A DNA stretch of 64,000 nucleotides from JAUWKC01 sp035529895 (GCA_035529895.1 DATKVV010000039.1:23123-87122), one strand, 5' to 3'; counted from the first letter of the stretch, positions 23,689 through 33,053 are shown. The notes: generated by a model not told the origin, from the letters alone. Made by a program: numbers and translations.

Positions 23689-24783
23689 ATGTCAAAGCCC
23701 AAAACTGTCCCAGTGGCGAAAAAGATAGTCGAAACCGCCAGGGACGTACACGAAAGAATTCTGAAGAACAAAAGCCCAACCATGATTACACCTGTGCGCT
23801 CGCTGAGCAATGTCAAATATCAGCTCAAGACCGGCTATTTCGAGATGCTGGGCAGAAACAAGCAGCGAACCCTGACTGTAAGCACCGTAAAGACTTTCGC
23901 ACAGACCCTTAAGATGATGTCTCTTGCCAAGGAGCTTATCGACAAAAGCGATATGGCCACCAAAAGAGAGGCCTACTACATTTCCAAAAACTGGGGTAAG
24001 GCCGGTTTCTCCGAACAGGCGGAGTCGGATACCATTATGGACGACGTCGAGGCAATGTTCGGCGTTAACCGCGAACAACTGAGATTCACCCCTGAGGAAA
24101 AAGGCGGCGACGTGGCCGGCAGATTAATCGTTGTTGACACCGACGCCAAAGGCAAAAAAATTAGGGTCGATTGCACAAAATTCGGCTCCGGCGCCTATTC
24201 AATACCAACAGAGGTCGAGGACCTTCAATTCCAGAGCGAGGCCAAATTTGTTCTCGCTATCGAGACCGCCGGTATGTTCCAAAGGCTTGTTAAATACGAT
24301 TACTGGGAAAAGTCAAAATGCATCCTTGTCAGTATGGGGGGCGTCCCCACGCGTGCCTGCCGCAGGTTCATAAGAAGACTGACCGACCAATTGAAAATTC
24401 CTGTCTATGCTTTTGTCGACGGCGACCCTTACGGCTATTTCAATATCTACCGAACCCTCAAAGTCGGCTCGGGTAATGCCGCCCACATGAACAGGTTCTT
24501 CTGCGTCCCCTCGGTCAGCTTCCTTGGCGTAACACCGGAGGACATCATAACCTACAAGCTGCCTACACATCCCCTCAAAGAGGTAGACATAAAAAGAGCA
24601 AAGGACGCTTTGAAGAACGACCCCTTTGTCAAACATCACAAGCCCTGGCAGAAGGCAATCAACCAAATGCTGAATATGCATGTTCGTGTTGAGCAGCAGG
24701 CCTTTGCCAAACATGGCCTGGATTTCGTGGTTAAAAAGTATCTTCCGGCCAAGTTAAAAGACCCGTCAGAATTTTTGCCCTGA
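23689..24783 (+). CDS. top6A: DNA topoisomerase VI subunit A (Spo11-like)
   Basis: A 364-residue DNA-cleaving subunit of a type IIB topoisomerase. The winged-helix part carries the tyrosine pair Tyr96-Tyr97 in KREAYYISKNWG, one of which attacks DNA. The Toprim domain shows Glu192 in LAIETAGMF and the D-x-D pair Asp244/Asp246 in FVDGDPYGYFNIYRTL. The family is mainly archaeal but recurs in some bacteria including planctomycetes. The ATPase subunit B normally lies next to A; it is not upstream (MFS gene) nor downstream (YggS gene) here. ATG 23689 has GGGAG before it; earlier starts would add an unlike extension. Confidence 0.93.
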   Translation: MSKPKTVPVAKKIVETARDVHERILKNKSPTMITPVRSLSNVKYQLKTGYFEMLGRNKQRTLTVSTVKTFAQTLKMMSLAKELIDKSDMATKREAYYISKNWGKAGFSEQAESDTIMDDVEAMFGVNREQLRFTPEEKGGDVAGRLIVVDTDAKGKKIRVDCTKFGSGAYSIPTEVEDLQFQSEAKFVLAIETAGMFQRLVKYDYWEKSKCILVSMGGVPTRACRRFIRRLTDQLKIPVYAFVDGDPYGYFNIYRTLKVGSGNAAHMNRFFCVPSVSFLGVTPEDIITYKLPTHPLKEVDIKRAKDALKNDPFVKHHKPWQKAINQMLNMHVRVEQQAFAKHGLDFVVKKYLPAKLKDPSEFLP

Positions 24784-24885
24784 TTTTGTTTTGCACTGGC
24801 GGACACCGCCGTAAACCGGTATCTTGAATGTGTTCTTGTTTGGGTGGATTGAGTCAATTGGTTCTGAATTCGCAGCTATTCTTTT

Positions 24886-25605
24886 ATGACAAAGATCTCT
24901 GAAAGGATAGAACGCATAAAGTACACCATCCACTCTGCCTGTGCCCGCATCGGCAGAGACCCCGGCGAAATAGAGCTTGTCGTTGTAACTAAATCTACTG
25001 ACTTCGAGGGCATAAAGGAAGTTATCCGGTTGGGCTGTACCGAACTGGGTGAGAACCGCGTTCAGCAACTGAAAAAAGTCTCTGCACAGGTATCGGAGTT
25101 TTTCCAGCAGCGGGACGGGAATTCGCCTTCGTATAAAGTCAATTGGCACATGGTCGGGCATCTGCAGCGCAACAAGGTTCGCCAGGTCCTGCCCATCATC
25201 TCTTTGGTACATTCGGTTGACACGCTTCGGCTGGCCGAAGAGATAGAGGCCTCAGCGGCGAAACTGGGCTTGTGTCCAAGCGTGCTTATACAGACCAATA
25301 CCTCCAACGAGCCGCAGAAATACGGCGTTCCGGTCGGGGCTGCCACGCATCTTGCCGAGCAGATTATGACTTTGTCCAATTTGAAGCTCGTGGGCTTGAT
25401 GACTATGGCCCCTTTGACCCATAATAAGGACGTAATTCGTGCTTGTTTTTCCCGCGCAAGGGAGTTGTTTATCGAGATGCGAGGTGAGAAAATAGTCGGT
25501 CCCGACTTTGCCGAGCTTAGTATGGGTATGAGCTCAGATTACGAGATTGCCGTCGAAGAGGGGGCGACTATCCTTCGTATAGGCTCGGCTATCTTTGCCG
25601 GTTGA
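24886..25605 (+). CDS. YggS family PLP-binding protein
   Basis: A 239-residue PLP-binding barrel protein (YggS/PLPBP) that helps keep free pyridoxal phosphate and amino-acid pools in balance. The PLP lysine is Lys36 in VVVTKS. Other landmarks are LGENRVQQ, WHMVGHLQRNK and the final phosphate-binding SMGMSSDYEIAVEEGATILRIGSAIFG-like end. It has no detectable enzyme activity in studied members. It stands alone, 102 bases after the topoisomerase gene. Confidence 0.93.
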   Translation: MTKISERIERIKYTIHSACARIGRDPGEIELVVVTKSTDFEGIKEVIRLGCTELGENRVQQLKKVSAQVSEFFQQRDGNSPSYKVNWHMVGHLQRNKVRQVLPIISLVHSVDTLRLAEEIEASAAKLGLCPSVLIQTNTSNEPQKYGVPVGAATHLAEQIMTLSNLKLVGLMTMAPLTHNKDVIRACFSRARELFIEMRGEKIVGPDFAELSMGMSSDYEIAVEEGATILRIGSAIFAG

Positions 25606-25790
25606 CCGATGATTCTGCCGGATGGGGAATAACAAAGGTCTCGAAGTACCGGCAACACGAGGACCGATAACACCAGCCGCACCAAGAAAAAAGGAAAAAA
25701 ACGCAAAGTACCGCTTCCGACCAGCCGAGAATTACTCTGACTGCTTCGTGCGCGATTTATATTGGGGCCGGGGACTCCATTTCGCGCCTT

Positions 25791-25816
25791 CTCAAACGCC
25801 GACAGAGGCGTTTGAG
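25791..25816. repeat. Perfect 10-base inverted repeat
   Basis: CTCAAACGCC (25791-25800), loop GACAGA, GGCGTTTGAG (25807-25816). No T run follows in either direction, so it is either an RNA hairpin or a protein-binding palindrome before the phosphatase gene. Confidence 0.5.
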
Positions 25817-25880
25817 GGCGTTGGTTAAGTGACGGGAAATCCTCAAGGGTCCCGTAAGGCTACTGTGAAAGGTAAATGAA

Positions 25881-27218
25881 ATGGGCAAAGCTGGCCTGAT
25901 AATACGTTCTGCGTTTGCAAAAATGTCGGAAAACGGACACCCGAAGAATCACCATGCCGCTGACTTAACGGCTGACCTGCCACAAAACTTCACTGACGTG
26001 CTCTATTTGACCAACAAGGCAAGTATGCCCCCTGAAATAAAGCGTCTCCTCAGGCAAAAGAGCCTTTCTTCGGCACTACTCTCTATAGACAAGTTCCCGC
26101 AGATACTGCACCGGCTTGACCTTATCGGCACCGTCATTTTAGATGCGGAGGGATTGGACGTCTCACAGCAGCAAAAGTTGGCAAGGATAATCGAATCCCT
26201 CGAGACGGGAAACATTGGCGCCATTTTGCTTAACAACCGCGTGAAATTGCCCGTAAAAAGTTTTTCTTTGGTCCCGACAAAGATGAGCTTTTCTTTGGCC
26301 AGCACCATGGAATCCGTTTCGATAGACGAACTGTGGGTAAGAATCAGCGTCAATCTTGCATACCGAAAGAGAGGTTCTGAAATTGCTGTAAGACCCGCGG
26401 TGCCGCCGATTCAGATGCAAAAGTTTCACGCCAACCGATTGGCCGAGAAACTTCAAATTACGGGGGCTTTGGTCGATACTCTGGCCGAGCAGCTTCGTAT
26501 GGCCGGCCTTGTTCAGCGTGATTTCCTGCCTGCTCAACTGCCCGACACCGACGAGGTGCAGTGGGCCGCCACTTTTCTGCCTGCCGAGTGGGTCTCCGGT
26601 GACATGTACGATATCGCGCGCATCGACGAGCAGCACATCGGCTTTTATGTTGCTGATGCGGTCGGTCACGCCATGCCTGCGGCCCTCTTAACGATATTCG
26701 TAAAGCAGGCTCTGGTTATGCGCGAGACCATCGAGAACAATTATCGTATATTCTCCCCGGCGGAGGTCATGGATGGTCTCAATCGGCGAATGGCCGGACA
26801 GAAGCTCTCCGGATATCAATTTGCCACGTGTTGTTATTGCCTGCTGAATGTAAAAACCCTCCAGCTTACCTATGCCCGGGCGGGCCATCCCTACCCCATT
26901 CTTATAAGGCCCGGCGAGCCGCCGCGACAGTTGGAAATACAAGGCGCCCTGCTCGGAATTTTTGAACAGTCCGAATACACACAGCAGACTATTCAGCTTC
27001 AAAGCGGCGACAAAGTGCTCCTGTATTCCGACGGCGCAGAACCATTTATCGGCAGCTTCGATGAGGTGACCGGCTTTAATTTCAGCGAGGAATTCAGCGA
27101 AATCAGGGATTTGTGCGCCGTTGAGATGGTGGACAAGTTCAACGCACTGGCCCAGCATAAGAAAATCGCGCCTTCGGAAGTGGATGATATTACGGCGGTG
27201 GTCCTCGAAGTGCTTTAG
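25881..27218 (+). CDS. SpoIIE/RsbU-type PP2C phosphatase with a degenerate receiver-like N-terminus
   Basis: A 445-residue cytoplasmic protein. The C-terminal SpoIIE phosphatase has metal-site motifs VSGDMYDI, VADAVGHAMPAAL, RAGHPYPI, LLYSDGAEPF and the closing DDITAVVLEV. A coiled-coil-like linker, AEQLRMAGLVQRDFLPAQLP, precedes it as in RsbU proteins. The first 150 residues have alternating strands and helices (VLYLTNKASMPP, LIGTVILDAEGLD, NIGAILLNN) like a receiver domain without a clear phosphoacceptor. Such enzymes dephosphorylate anti-sigma-factor antagonists. No kinase or STAS partner is next to it. ATG 25881 has AAAGG upstream. Confidence 0.9.
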   Translation: MGKAGLIIRSAFAKMSENGHPKNHHAADLTADLPQNFTDVLYLTNKASMPPEIKRLLRQKSLSSALLSIDKFPQILHRLDLIGTVILDAEGLDVSQQQKLARIIESLETGNIGAILLNNRVKLPVKSFSLVPTKMSFSLASTMESVSIDELWVRISVNLAYRKRGSEIAVRPAVPPIQMQKFHANRLAEKLQITGALVDTLAEQLRMAGLVQRDFLPAQLPDTDEVQWAATFLPAEWVSGDMYDIARIDEQHIGFYVADAVGHAMPAALLTIFVKQALVMRETIENNYRIFSPAEVMDGLNRRMAGQKLSGYQFATCCYCLLNVKTLQLTYARAGHPYPILIRPGEPPRQLEIQGALLGIFEQSEYTQQTIQLQSGDKVLLYSDGAEPFIGSFDEVTGFNFSEEFSEIRDLCAVEMVDKFNALAQHKKIAPSEVDDITAVVLEVL

Positions 27219-27320
27219 CCGGGCGTTTGGCGTTTCGCACGTTAACTCTAAATTATATTCACCTTGCTGCACTAACAGGGGCTGTTTCTGTAATTCACCG
27301 CAGAATGGCCACACAAGTGC

Positions 27321-27347
27321 AAAAAAAAGCCGAGCCAAAGCAGCTCG
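27321..27347 (-). terminator. Terminator of the sigma/TPR unit
   Basis: On the minus strand CGAGC (27347-27343), a 7-base loop, GCTCG (27335-27331), then GC and a run of T (27328-27321). It lies 23 bases past the stop of the TPR gene. Confidence 0.55.
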
Positions 27348-27369
27348 ACTAAGTAATGGTGCCGTGCAA

Positions 27370-28674
27370 TTATTCTTCTTTCTTATTCTCAAGCCTCTTA
27401 ATATTTTGACGAGCTTCTCTCATCGGGAACTTATCCGAGTCCCGAACGCCTTCGCCCACTATAAGACAGTTTTTGAAAGCCTCCAGAGCTCTCTCTTTCT
27501 GGCCTATCTGCAAATAGGCGTCCCCGAGATAAAAATAGGTCGATTCCGACCAGCCTTTCAGATTCGGATATTCTCTAAGGGCTTTCTTATAAATCTCAAT
27601 AGCCTTTTCGTACTGCCCCATGTGGTCATAGCTTATGCCAATCATCGCCAACGCTTCTTCTCCTATCGCACCGAGATGCGCATATCTTTCGTAAACCTCG
27701 TGGTAGATTTTGATGGCCTCTGCAGGTTGTCGCTTTTTATGAAGTAACTCCTCGCCCCGGTCAAAGAGAGCGCGGGCTTCTGCCAATTCTTCCTTATCTA
27801 TTATCCTCGCCCCTTCGGGAATCTCGAAGTCAAAGGTTTCATGCGGGATTTCCGGGTTATAAACGAAACTGTCCGCATAGACATCGGGCGGCCCTTCGGC
27901 GTATGTATTTTTCCAATACTTGCCCTGCGCTATTAGTTTGCTTTCCACGTCGAATACCATCCAGAACGAAGCAGACAACGGCTCATAGCTGCACGTAACG
28001 AAGACACAATCTCGTTCTTGTTCACCTTTGCCGTATTTTCCATAGGTTTCCTGCCAATTGTGCGCCATCACTTTCAGCGTCTTGAGCATCGTGCCGGCCA
28101 GCCACGGGCTTAACTCCGCCGCTTTGTACCAGAATTTCAAGTCGTGAATCATAGGCCCGGATTTTATCTTTACCAGATTATCGGCCCGCCAGTATTCATA
28201 GGCCGTTTTGCCTTGGACTACGAAAATCTTTTTCTCATCCTGAAATCGCATATACAGTGAATTGGCGTCATCAAGCTTAATCCAGCATTTGAAGGGAATT
28301 GATTCGGAGCCGTACAGATTTGTGCCGGAAACGATAAGAGTCCGAATCTCCTGAAGTGCCTCAATCGTTTGTTCGACTGCCCAGGCCGGCTTAACTGATT
28401 TATCCCATAAGATTATTGAAGCTACAACTGCCATCAGAACTGTCGCAGCCGCAGCAAATCTTGTTATCCTGTTTTTCATAATCTTTCTCCATACTTCAAC
28501 GTTTGTTATTGTCTTATGCTGGTGCAAAGCGCATTGTTCGCCGTGTGACTTCAGAGTTCGAACCGCTCTCGGATGCTCCTGCCGCCATTTCTCGAAATCC
28601 GCTGCCGGCTTATCGAATGGGGCCGCTTTGCGGATGGCCTCGTCCAGCCGTTTGTTCTGCCTTGAAATTTTCAT
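27370..28674 (-). CDS. Membrane protein with TPR tail, partner of an ECF sigma factor
   Basis: A 434-residue protein. A cytoplasmic N-terminal part of about 70 residues, with conserved charged residues, precedes one membrane helix (FAAAATVLMAVVASIIL). The periplasmic part has a beta-rich LolA-like or MucB-like region (IRTLIVSGTNLYGSES, YMRFQDEKKIFVVQGKTAYEYW) and then TPR repeats (AEAIKIYHEVYERYAHLG, KAIEIYKKALREYPNLKG, ERALEAFKNCL). It starts 9 bases downstream of the sigma gene, so it is probably the anti-sigma or sensory partner; no zinc-binding ZAS motif is evident. ATG 28674 chosen over the TTG at 28680. Confidence 0.75.
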   Translation of the reverse strand: MKISRQNKRLDEAIRKAAPFDKPAADFEKWRQEHPRAVRTLKSHGEQCALHQHKTITNVEVWRKIMKNRITRFAAAATVLMAVVASIILWDKSVKPAWAVEQTIEALQEIRTLIVSGTNLYGSESIPFKCWIKLDDANSLYMRFQDEKKIFVVQGKTAYEYWRADNLVKIKSGPMIHDLKFWYKAAELSPWLAGTMLKTLKVMAHNWQETYGKYGKGEQERDCVFVTCSYEPLSASFWMVFDVESKLIAQGKYWKNTYAEGPPDVYADSFVYNPEIPHETFDFEIPEGARIIDKEELAEARALFDRGEELLHKKRQPAEAIKIYHEVYERYAHLGAIGEEALAMIGISYDHMGQYEKAIEIYKKALREYPNLKGWSESTYFYLGDAYLQIGQKERALEAFKNCLIVGEGVRDSDKFPMREARQNIKRLENKKEE

Positions 28675-28682
28675 AACCAAAT

Positions 28683-29381
28683 CTACCTTAATTCAAAAAC
28701 TGTTCGTTTAAGCCCTTTTTGCACCATTCCTCTGGCCCTGAAAAGTCGCCCCTTGACTCGTGAGGTGCCTATCCCCAAAACCCTTGCCATCTCCTCATAG
28801 CTCATCGCGTTCCAGTAACGCAGCATTAGTGCCTCCCGATAAATCTGAGGCAGGCCCCCTATTGCCAGCCGCACCGATTCTGTAAGACCATTATCATCGG
28901 TCTGCTCAACCGCAGCAGGGGGGTCGTTGGTCAAAACTTCTCTCTTGTTTTGTCTGGCCATCTGACGCGCGACATTTCGGCAGATTCCTGCCAGCAATCT
29001 GCCGAACCTATCCGCCTGTTTCAAGTCGGCCAGGCCCTCGCAAGCCACCGCGAAAGCCTCCTGCGCCGCGTCTTGAGCCAAGTGCCGGTCAGCAAGTATC
29101 GAGTAGGCCAGCCATACCATCGTCGGGTAATAACGCTCATAGAGCTTACCGAAGCTCTCCACGTCGCCGTTGCGGGCCGCTTCAACTATTTGCCGTTCTT
29201 CTCTAACGCTCACGTCGCCGGCTTCTTGACTTAACAGTCTTTCTCGCTGACCAGCTTCCACACTATAAGTGTATTTGACGCCCAAAAAGTTTGATGCAAA
29301 ACAAGAATTTTCTGCAATTTTACCCGGTTTGCACCCAAACATGCACAAAAACCTCCGCCCGATAATTGTATCGGCAACCAT
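28683..29381 (-). CDS. ECF RNA polymerase sigma factor
   Basis: A sigma-70-family ECF regulator. Region 2 is seen in FGKLYERYYPTMVWLAYSILADRHLAQDAAQEAFAVAC and region 4 in LPQIYREALMLRYWNAMSYEEMARVLGIGTSRVKGRLFRAR. The reading frame opens at ATG 29381, but residues 1-56 do not resemble a sigma factor; GTG at 29261 or GTG at 29213 (start of SVREERQIVEAARNGD) are more plausible starts. The minus strand around 29270 has a TATAGT-like element, consistent with a promoter inside the long version. It is followed by its membrane-TPR partner gene and is divergent from accB. Confidence 0.85.
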   Translation of the reverse strand: MVADTIIGRRFLCMFGCKPGKIAENSCFASNFLGVKYTYSVEAGQRERLLSQEAGDVSVREERQIVEAARNGDVESFGKLYERYYPTMVWLAYSILADRHLAQDAAQEAFAVACEGLADLKQADRFGRLLAGICRNVARQMARQNKREVLTNDPPAAVEQTDDNGLTESVRLAIGGLPQIYREALMLRYWNAMSYEEMARVLGIGTSRVKGRLFRARGMVQKGLKRTVFELR

Positions 29382-29543
29382 TGCCTTTGGCCAATCTCGC
29401 AGATTTCTGTCCTTCGGTAGGCCGGTTTACCCGCCCAGGGGCCCGGCGGAAATTGTTTGCAAAAGTCCGTTCCGTGGCTATACTTGTCGAGCTTGAGCCC
29501 CGATTTAGTGAGGGGCTGCTTTTGTACAGGAAAGGACGCGGTA

Positions 29544-30029
29544 ATGGCGGAGAAGAAAGATAACGATTTACAGAAAATAAAAGAACTGATTGAAATAATG
29601 AAGGATAACGAGCTGGTCGAGCTGGAGATAAAGCACGGGGACGACAAAATCTTTCTGAAGCGTTCGCAGCCCCAGCCGCCGGCCGTAGCCGCGGTGCCGC
29701 TGCTCGCACCGGCCGTCTCTGCCATGCCTGCCGGTGCCGGTGAAGTGCGCACCGCAGGCGTCCAAGCCGAATCTTCCGCCCAGGAGCAGTTGCTGGAAAT
29801 AAAATCGCCGATTGTCGGTACCTTCTACTCGGCGCCCAGTCCCGATTCCGAGCCTTATGTTGAAGTCGGCTCCCATGTCAATCCCCAAACCGTTGTTTGT
29901 ATAGTCGAAGCGATGAAGGTGATGAACGAAATAAAGGCCGAAACCAGCGGAATCATTGCCGAGATATTCGTTAAGAACGGCCAGGCCGTCGAATACGGCC
30001 AGGTCTTGTTCAAAGTCAAACCTGATTAG
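29544..30029 (+). CDS. accB: Biotin carboxyl carrier protein of acetyl-CoA carboxylase
   Basis: A 161-residue carrier that shuttles carboxyl-biotin between the two active sites of acetyl-CoA carboxylase in fatty-acid synthesis. The N-terminal helix and hairpin are followed by a Pro/Ala-rich linker and the biotinyl domain; the lysine of VEAMKVMNEIK receives biotin. ATG 29544 follows AAAGGA; longer frames begin in unrelated sequence. accC follows 67 bases later, the usual order. Confidence 0.95.
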   Translation: MAEKKDNDLQKIKELIEIMKDNELVELEIKHGDDKIFLKRSQPQPPAVAAVPLLAPAVSAMPAGAGEVRTAGVQAESSAQEQLLEIKSPIVGTFYSAPSPDSEPYVEVGSHVNPQTVVCIVEAMKVMNEIKAETSGIIAEIFVKNGQAVEYGQVLFKVKPD

Positions 30030-30096
30030 TTCCCGGTGTGTTCTGAATGATGTGTTTGGCCTTCAAAAACTCGTACGCAATACGCAATACGAAAAT

Positions 30097-31434
30097 ATGT
30101 TTTCAAGAATCCTTATAGCAAATCGTGGTGAAATAGCTCTGCGTATTATCCGTGCCTGTCATGAGCTCGGCGTTGAAGCCGTGGTGGTATATTCAGAGGC
30201 TGACAGGGATGCCTCCTACTTGCGGCTCGCTGATGAAGCCATTTGTATAGGTCCGCCGGACCCGGCCGAAAGTTATCTCAACATACCCCGCATCATCAGT
30301 GCCGCCGAAATCGCCGACGTCGAAGCGGTTCACCCGGGTTACGGCTTCCTCGCCGAGAACATCAACTTTGCCCAAATATGCCAGGAGTGCGGACTGACCT
30401 TTATTGGCCCGCCTGTTGAAGCAATGCGTTTGCTCGGCGACAAGGTCCAGGCCCGCAAGCTGGCGCAGCGGGCACAAGTGCCGATTGTGCCGGGTTCGGA
30501 TGGGGCCATCGAGAAAGAGTCCGAGGCCCTGGAGCTCGCGGACAAAATCGGTTATCCCGTAATCATAAAAGCCGCCGCGGGCGGCGGGGGACGCGGCATG
30601 AGAATTGTCCACAACGACACCACTTTTCGTTCGGCTTTTAACGCGGCCTGTGCCGAGGCCCAGGCCGCTTTCGGAGATAAGAGAGTCTACCTCGAAAAGT
30701 TCATAATTGAGCCCCGACACGTTGAGGTTCAGGTCATAGCCGACAACGAGGGCAACGCATTGCACTTTTACGAGAGGGACTGCACTGTTCAAAGAAGACA
30801 CCAGAAAATGATTGAGGAATCGCCTTGTCCGGTCCTGGATGCGCATACCAGAGAGGAACTTTGTCAGGCCGCTCTGAGGCTTATAAAAGAAGCCGGGTAT
30901 GTCAACGCCGCGACCGTCGAGTTCCTTTTGGACAAGGACAAGAAGTTCTACTTCATTGAGGTAAACACGCGAATTCAGGTTGAGCACCCCATTACTGAAA
31001 TGGTTACCGGCCACGACCTTATTAAGTGGCAGTTGAAAATCGCTGCGGGCCTGCCTATCAAACTGAGCCAAAGAAGTATCAAGCATACCGGCGTCGCCAT
31101 CGAATGCCGAATCAACGCCGAAGACCCGGCAAACAATTTCGCACCCTCTCCGGGCAAGATTGCCAGATATATTGCACCCGGCGGCCCCGGGGTCAGAGTC
31201 GATACCCATGTCTGTCAGGGCTGGACCGTCTCCACAAATTACGACTCGCTGTTCTGCAAGCTTATTGTCTATCAGAAAACTCGAAGCGAAGCCATCGCCA
31301 CAATGAAAAGAGCCTTGCGAGAATTCGTTATAGAGCCGCTCAAGACGACAATACCCATTTGCCTGGACATTCTCTCACACAACCTGTATGTCAAGAATAA
31401 AATCGACACCGGCTTTGTCGAACGACATTTCTGA
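30097..31434 (+). CDS. accC: Biotin carboxylase subunit of acetyl-CoA carboxylase
   Basis: A 445-residue ATP-grasp enzyme that carboxylates the biotin of AccB. The start MFSRILIANRGEIALRIIRA is canonical. The Gly-rich ATP loop KAAAGGGGRGMR, the ERDCTVQRRHQKMIEESP segment and the FIEVNTRIQVEHPITE catalytic strand are all present. Length equals that of other AccC proteins. ATG 30097 is used; the upstream extension in the same frame does not resemble the family. It is in an operon with accB and ends at a convergent boundary with lysA. Confidence 0.96.
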   Translation: MFSRILIANRGEIALRIIRACHELGVEAVVVYSEADRDASYLRLADEAICIGPPDPAESYLNIPRIISAAEIADVEAVHPGYGFLAENINFAQICQECGLTFIGPPVEAMRLLGDKVQARKLAQRAQVPIVPGSDGAIEKESEALELADKIGYPVIIKAAAGGGGRGMRIVHNDTTFRSAFNAACAEAQAAFGDKRVYLEKFIIEPRHVEVQVIADNEGNALHFYERDCTVQRRHQKMIEESPCPVLDAHTREELCQAALRLIKEAGYVNAATVEFLLDKDKKFYFIEVNTRIQVEHPITEMVTGHDLIKWQLKIAAGLPIKLSQRSIKHTGVAIECRINAEDPANNFAPSPGKIARYIAPGGPGVRVDTHVCQGWTVSTNYDSLFCKLIVYQKTRSEAIATMKRALREFVIEPLKTTIPICLDILSHNLYVKNKIDTGFVERHF

Positions 31435-31458
31435 ATTGCCCCCCTACCGGCAGCCAAT

Positions 31459-31484
31459 CCTGTCCTTGCGAACAGGGCTTTTAA
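31459..31484 (+). terminator. Putative terminator between accC and lysA
   Basis: CCTGT (31459-31463) and ACAGG (31472-31476) form a short stem followed by GCTTTTAAG. It is weak, but it sits at the point where two genes converge. Confidence 0.4.
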
Positions 31485-31487
31485 GAA

Positions 31488-32777
31488 CTAACCTCTTGCC
31501 GTTTTTTCCGGCCCAACCAAATCTTCGTACGTTTCACGTTTTCTTATGACCGCGAATCTGCTGCCGTCCACAAGCACCTCCGCCGCCCGCCCTCGCGCAT
31601 TGTAGTTGCTGCTCATAGCAAAGCCATAAGCCCCCGCTGTAAAGATTGAAACCAAATCGCCCCGTTTCAGCGGCGGCAGCGCCCGGTCCTGCGCGAAAAA
31701 ATCAGTGCTTTCGCATATCGGCCCGACCACGTCAACAACTTCCGTGCCGTCCATCCGCAAATTCCTGTCACGCTGCGCAGGCACGAATCTTTTCTCCACT
31801 TTGACGGGCCAGATGAAATGAAACGCGTCGTACAACGGCGGACGAATCAAATCGTTCATGCCTGCATCGACTATGGCGAATTTCTTTTCGCCGCCCGTTT
31901 TCAGGTACAGCACCTTCGTAACAAGTATGCCCCCGTTTGCTGCAATGCCTTTACCCGGCTCTAAAATAAGCTTCAGGTCTTTGCCCTTCAATAGAGGCGC
32001 CACCCCGGCAGCGTACTCGGCCGCCGAAGGAACCGTATCGCTCTCATAGTCCGCTCCGTACCCACCCCCAAGATCCAGTGCTTCCACGGTATGGCCTTTT
32101 GAACGAAGTTCTTCTATCAAAGGCAGTACCTTTGACACGGCTTCGCAATAAGGGTCGACCGTCTTGCCGCCCGAGCCTAAGTGAACATGGATGGCACACA
32201 GCCTTACGATGCCATTGTCGGCGTAGTCGGCAAATACTTTTTGAGCACGCTCGATGTCAACGCCGAATTTTGTTTCCCTTTTGCCGGTTGTTATGTGTCT
32301 GTGGGTCCGGGGGTCAACATCGGGGTTAACTCGCAGCGCGGCTTTGGTTTGTTTGTTTTCTTTTCTTGCCAGCCCAATCAGGTTATCCAGTTCAGCTTCC
32401 GATTCGATATTGAAATAGGCGATACCGGCGTGCAGGGCCTCAATTATTTCCCGGTCTGTCTTGCCTACGCCCGCATAGACTACTTTCGACGGGTCGCCCC
32501 CGGCCTGCAGCACCCGATACAGCTCTCCGCCGCTCACGATATCGAACCCGCTGCCTGCCTCTGCCATGAATCTCAGGATGTTTACGTTGCCGCATGCTTT
32601 GACAGAATAACAAACCATGGTATCAAGTTCGCTGTATGCCTCTTGAATCTTCCGCAGATGGTCCAGGAAGGTCTTTCTGCTGTAAATGTACACGGGTGTG
32701 CCGACTTCGGCTGCGAGTCTTTCAACATCCACCCGCTCGGCGAACAGCTTGCCGTCTTTGTATTGGAAATAATCCAT
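31488..32777 (-). CDS. lysA: Diaminopimelate decarboxylase
   Basis: A 429-residue PLP enzyme that makes lysine from meso-diaminopimelate. The Schiff-base lysine is in VCYSVKACGN, and IHVHLGSGGKTVDPY, LDLGGGYG and LEPGKGI are the conserved phosphate-binding and substrate loops. The C-terminal VVGPICESTDFFAQDR contains the active-site Cys contributed across the dimer. The ATG follows GAGGAAACAAT. It is convergent with accC and appears monocistronic. Confidence 0.95.
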   Translation of the reverse strand: MDYFQYKDGKLFAERVDVERLAAEVGTPVYIYSRKTFLDHLRKIQEAYSELDTMVCYSVKACGNVNILRFMAEAGSGFDIVSGGELYRVLQAGGDPSKVVYAGVGKTDREIIEALHAGIAYFNIESEAELDNLIGLARKENKQTKAALRVNPDVDPRTHRHITTGKRETKFGVDIERAQKVFADYADNGIVRLCAIHVHLGSGGKTVDPYCEAVSKVLPLIEELRSKGHTVEALDLGGGYGADYESDTVPSAAEYAAGVAPLLKGKDLKLILEPGKGIAANGGILVTKVLYLKTGGEKKFAIVDAGMNDLIRPPLYDAFHFIWPVKVEKRFVPAQRDRNLRMDGTEVVDVVGPICESTDFFAQDRALPPLKRGDLVSIFTAGAYGFAMSSNYNARGRAAEVLVDGSRFAVIRKRETYEDLVGPEKTARG

Positions 32778-32948
32778 ATTGTTTCCTCTTAGGCCCGCAG
32801 GCGATGGCGGTTGATCTCAACCCTGCGAACGCTCTAAAACAATACTATATGAAATTGTGGCCGGTTGCAAGGCGCCGCCCATGCAGTATTTAACCGCCAT
32901 TTTGGGAGGGAAAGGACAGGGCTTGTATCGGCCCTGCCGCATACAAAT

Positions 32949-32989
32949 AAAATGGAAGGTTCCACCGTGGCGAGAGAACCTTCCATTTT
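32949..32989 (-). terminator. Strong terminator of the lysine-rich peptide gene
   Basis: AAAATGGAAGGTTC (32949-32962) and GAACCTTCCATTTT (32976-32989) are a perfect 14-base inverted repeat with a 13-base loop. On the minus strand the tail reads TTTTATTTGT, fitting termination of the transcript that starts near 33225. It may act in both directions. Confidence 0.75.
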
Positions 32990-33030
32990 TGCATAACTTG
33001 CCGCTACACTAATCTTGCGTTGCGACGCTC

Positions 33031-33053
33031 GTCGCCGGCTTCCTGCCGGCGAC
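33031..33053 (-). repeat. GC-rich hairpin in the 3' part of the micropeptide transcript
   Basis: GTCGCCGGC (33031-33039), loop TTCCT, GCCGGCGAC (33045-33053): a perfect 9-base stem. It lies between the stop codon of the micropeptide (33095) and the terminator (32949), that is, in the 3' untranslated part. Confidence 0.6.

Noticed and set aside
25622..25828. 68-codon frame after the YggS gene
   Set aside because: The start follows a plausible spacing but the product is low-complexity and its end is the 10-base inverted repeat, which looks like a regulatory structure.
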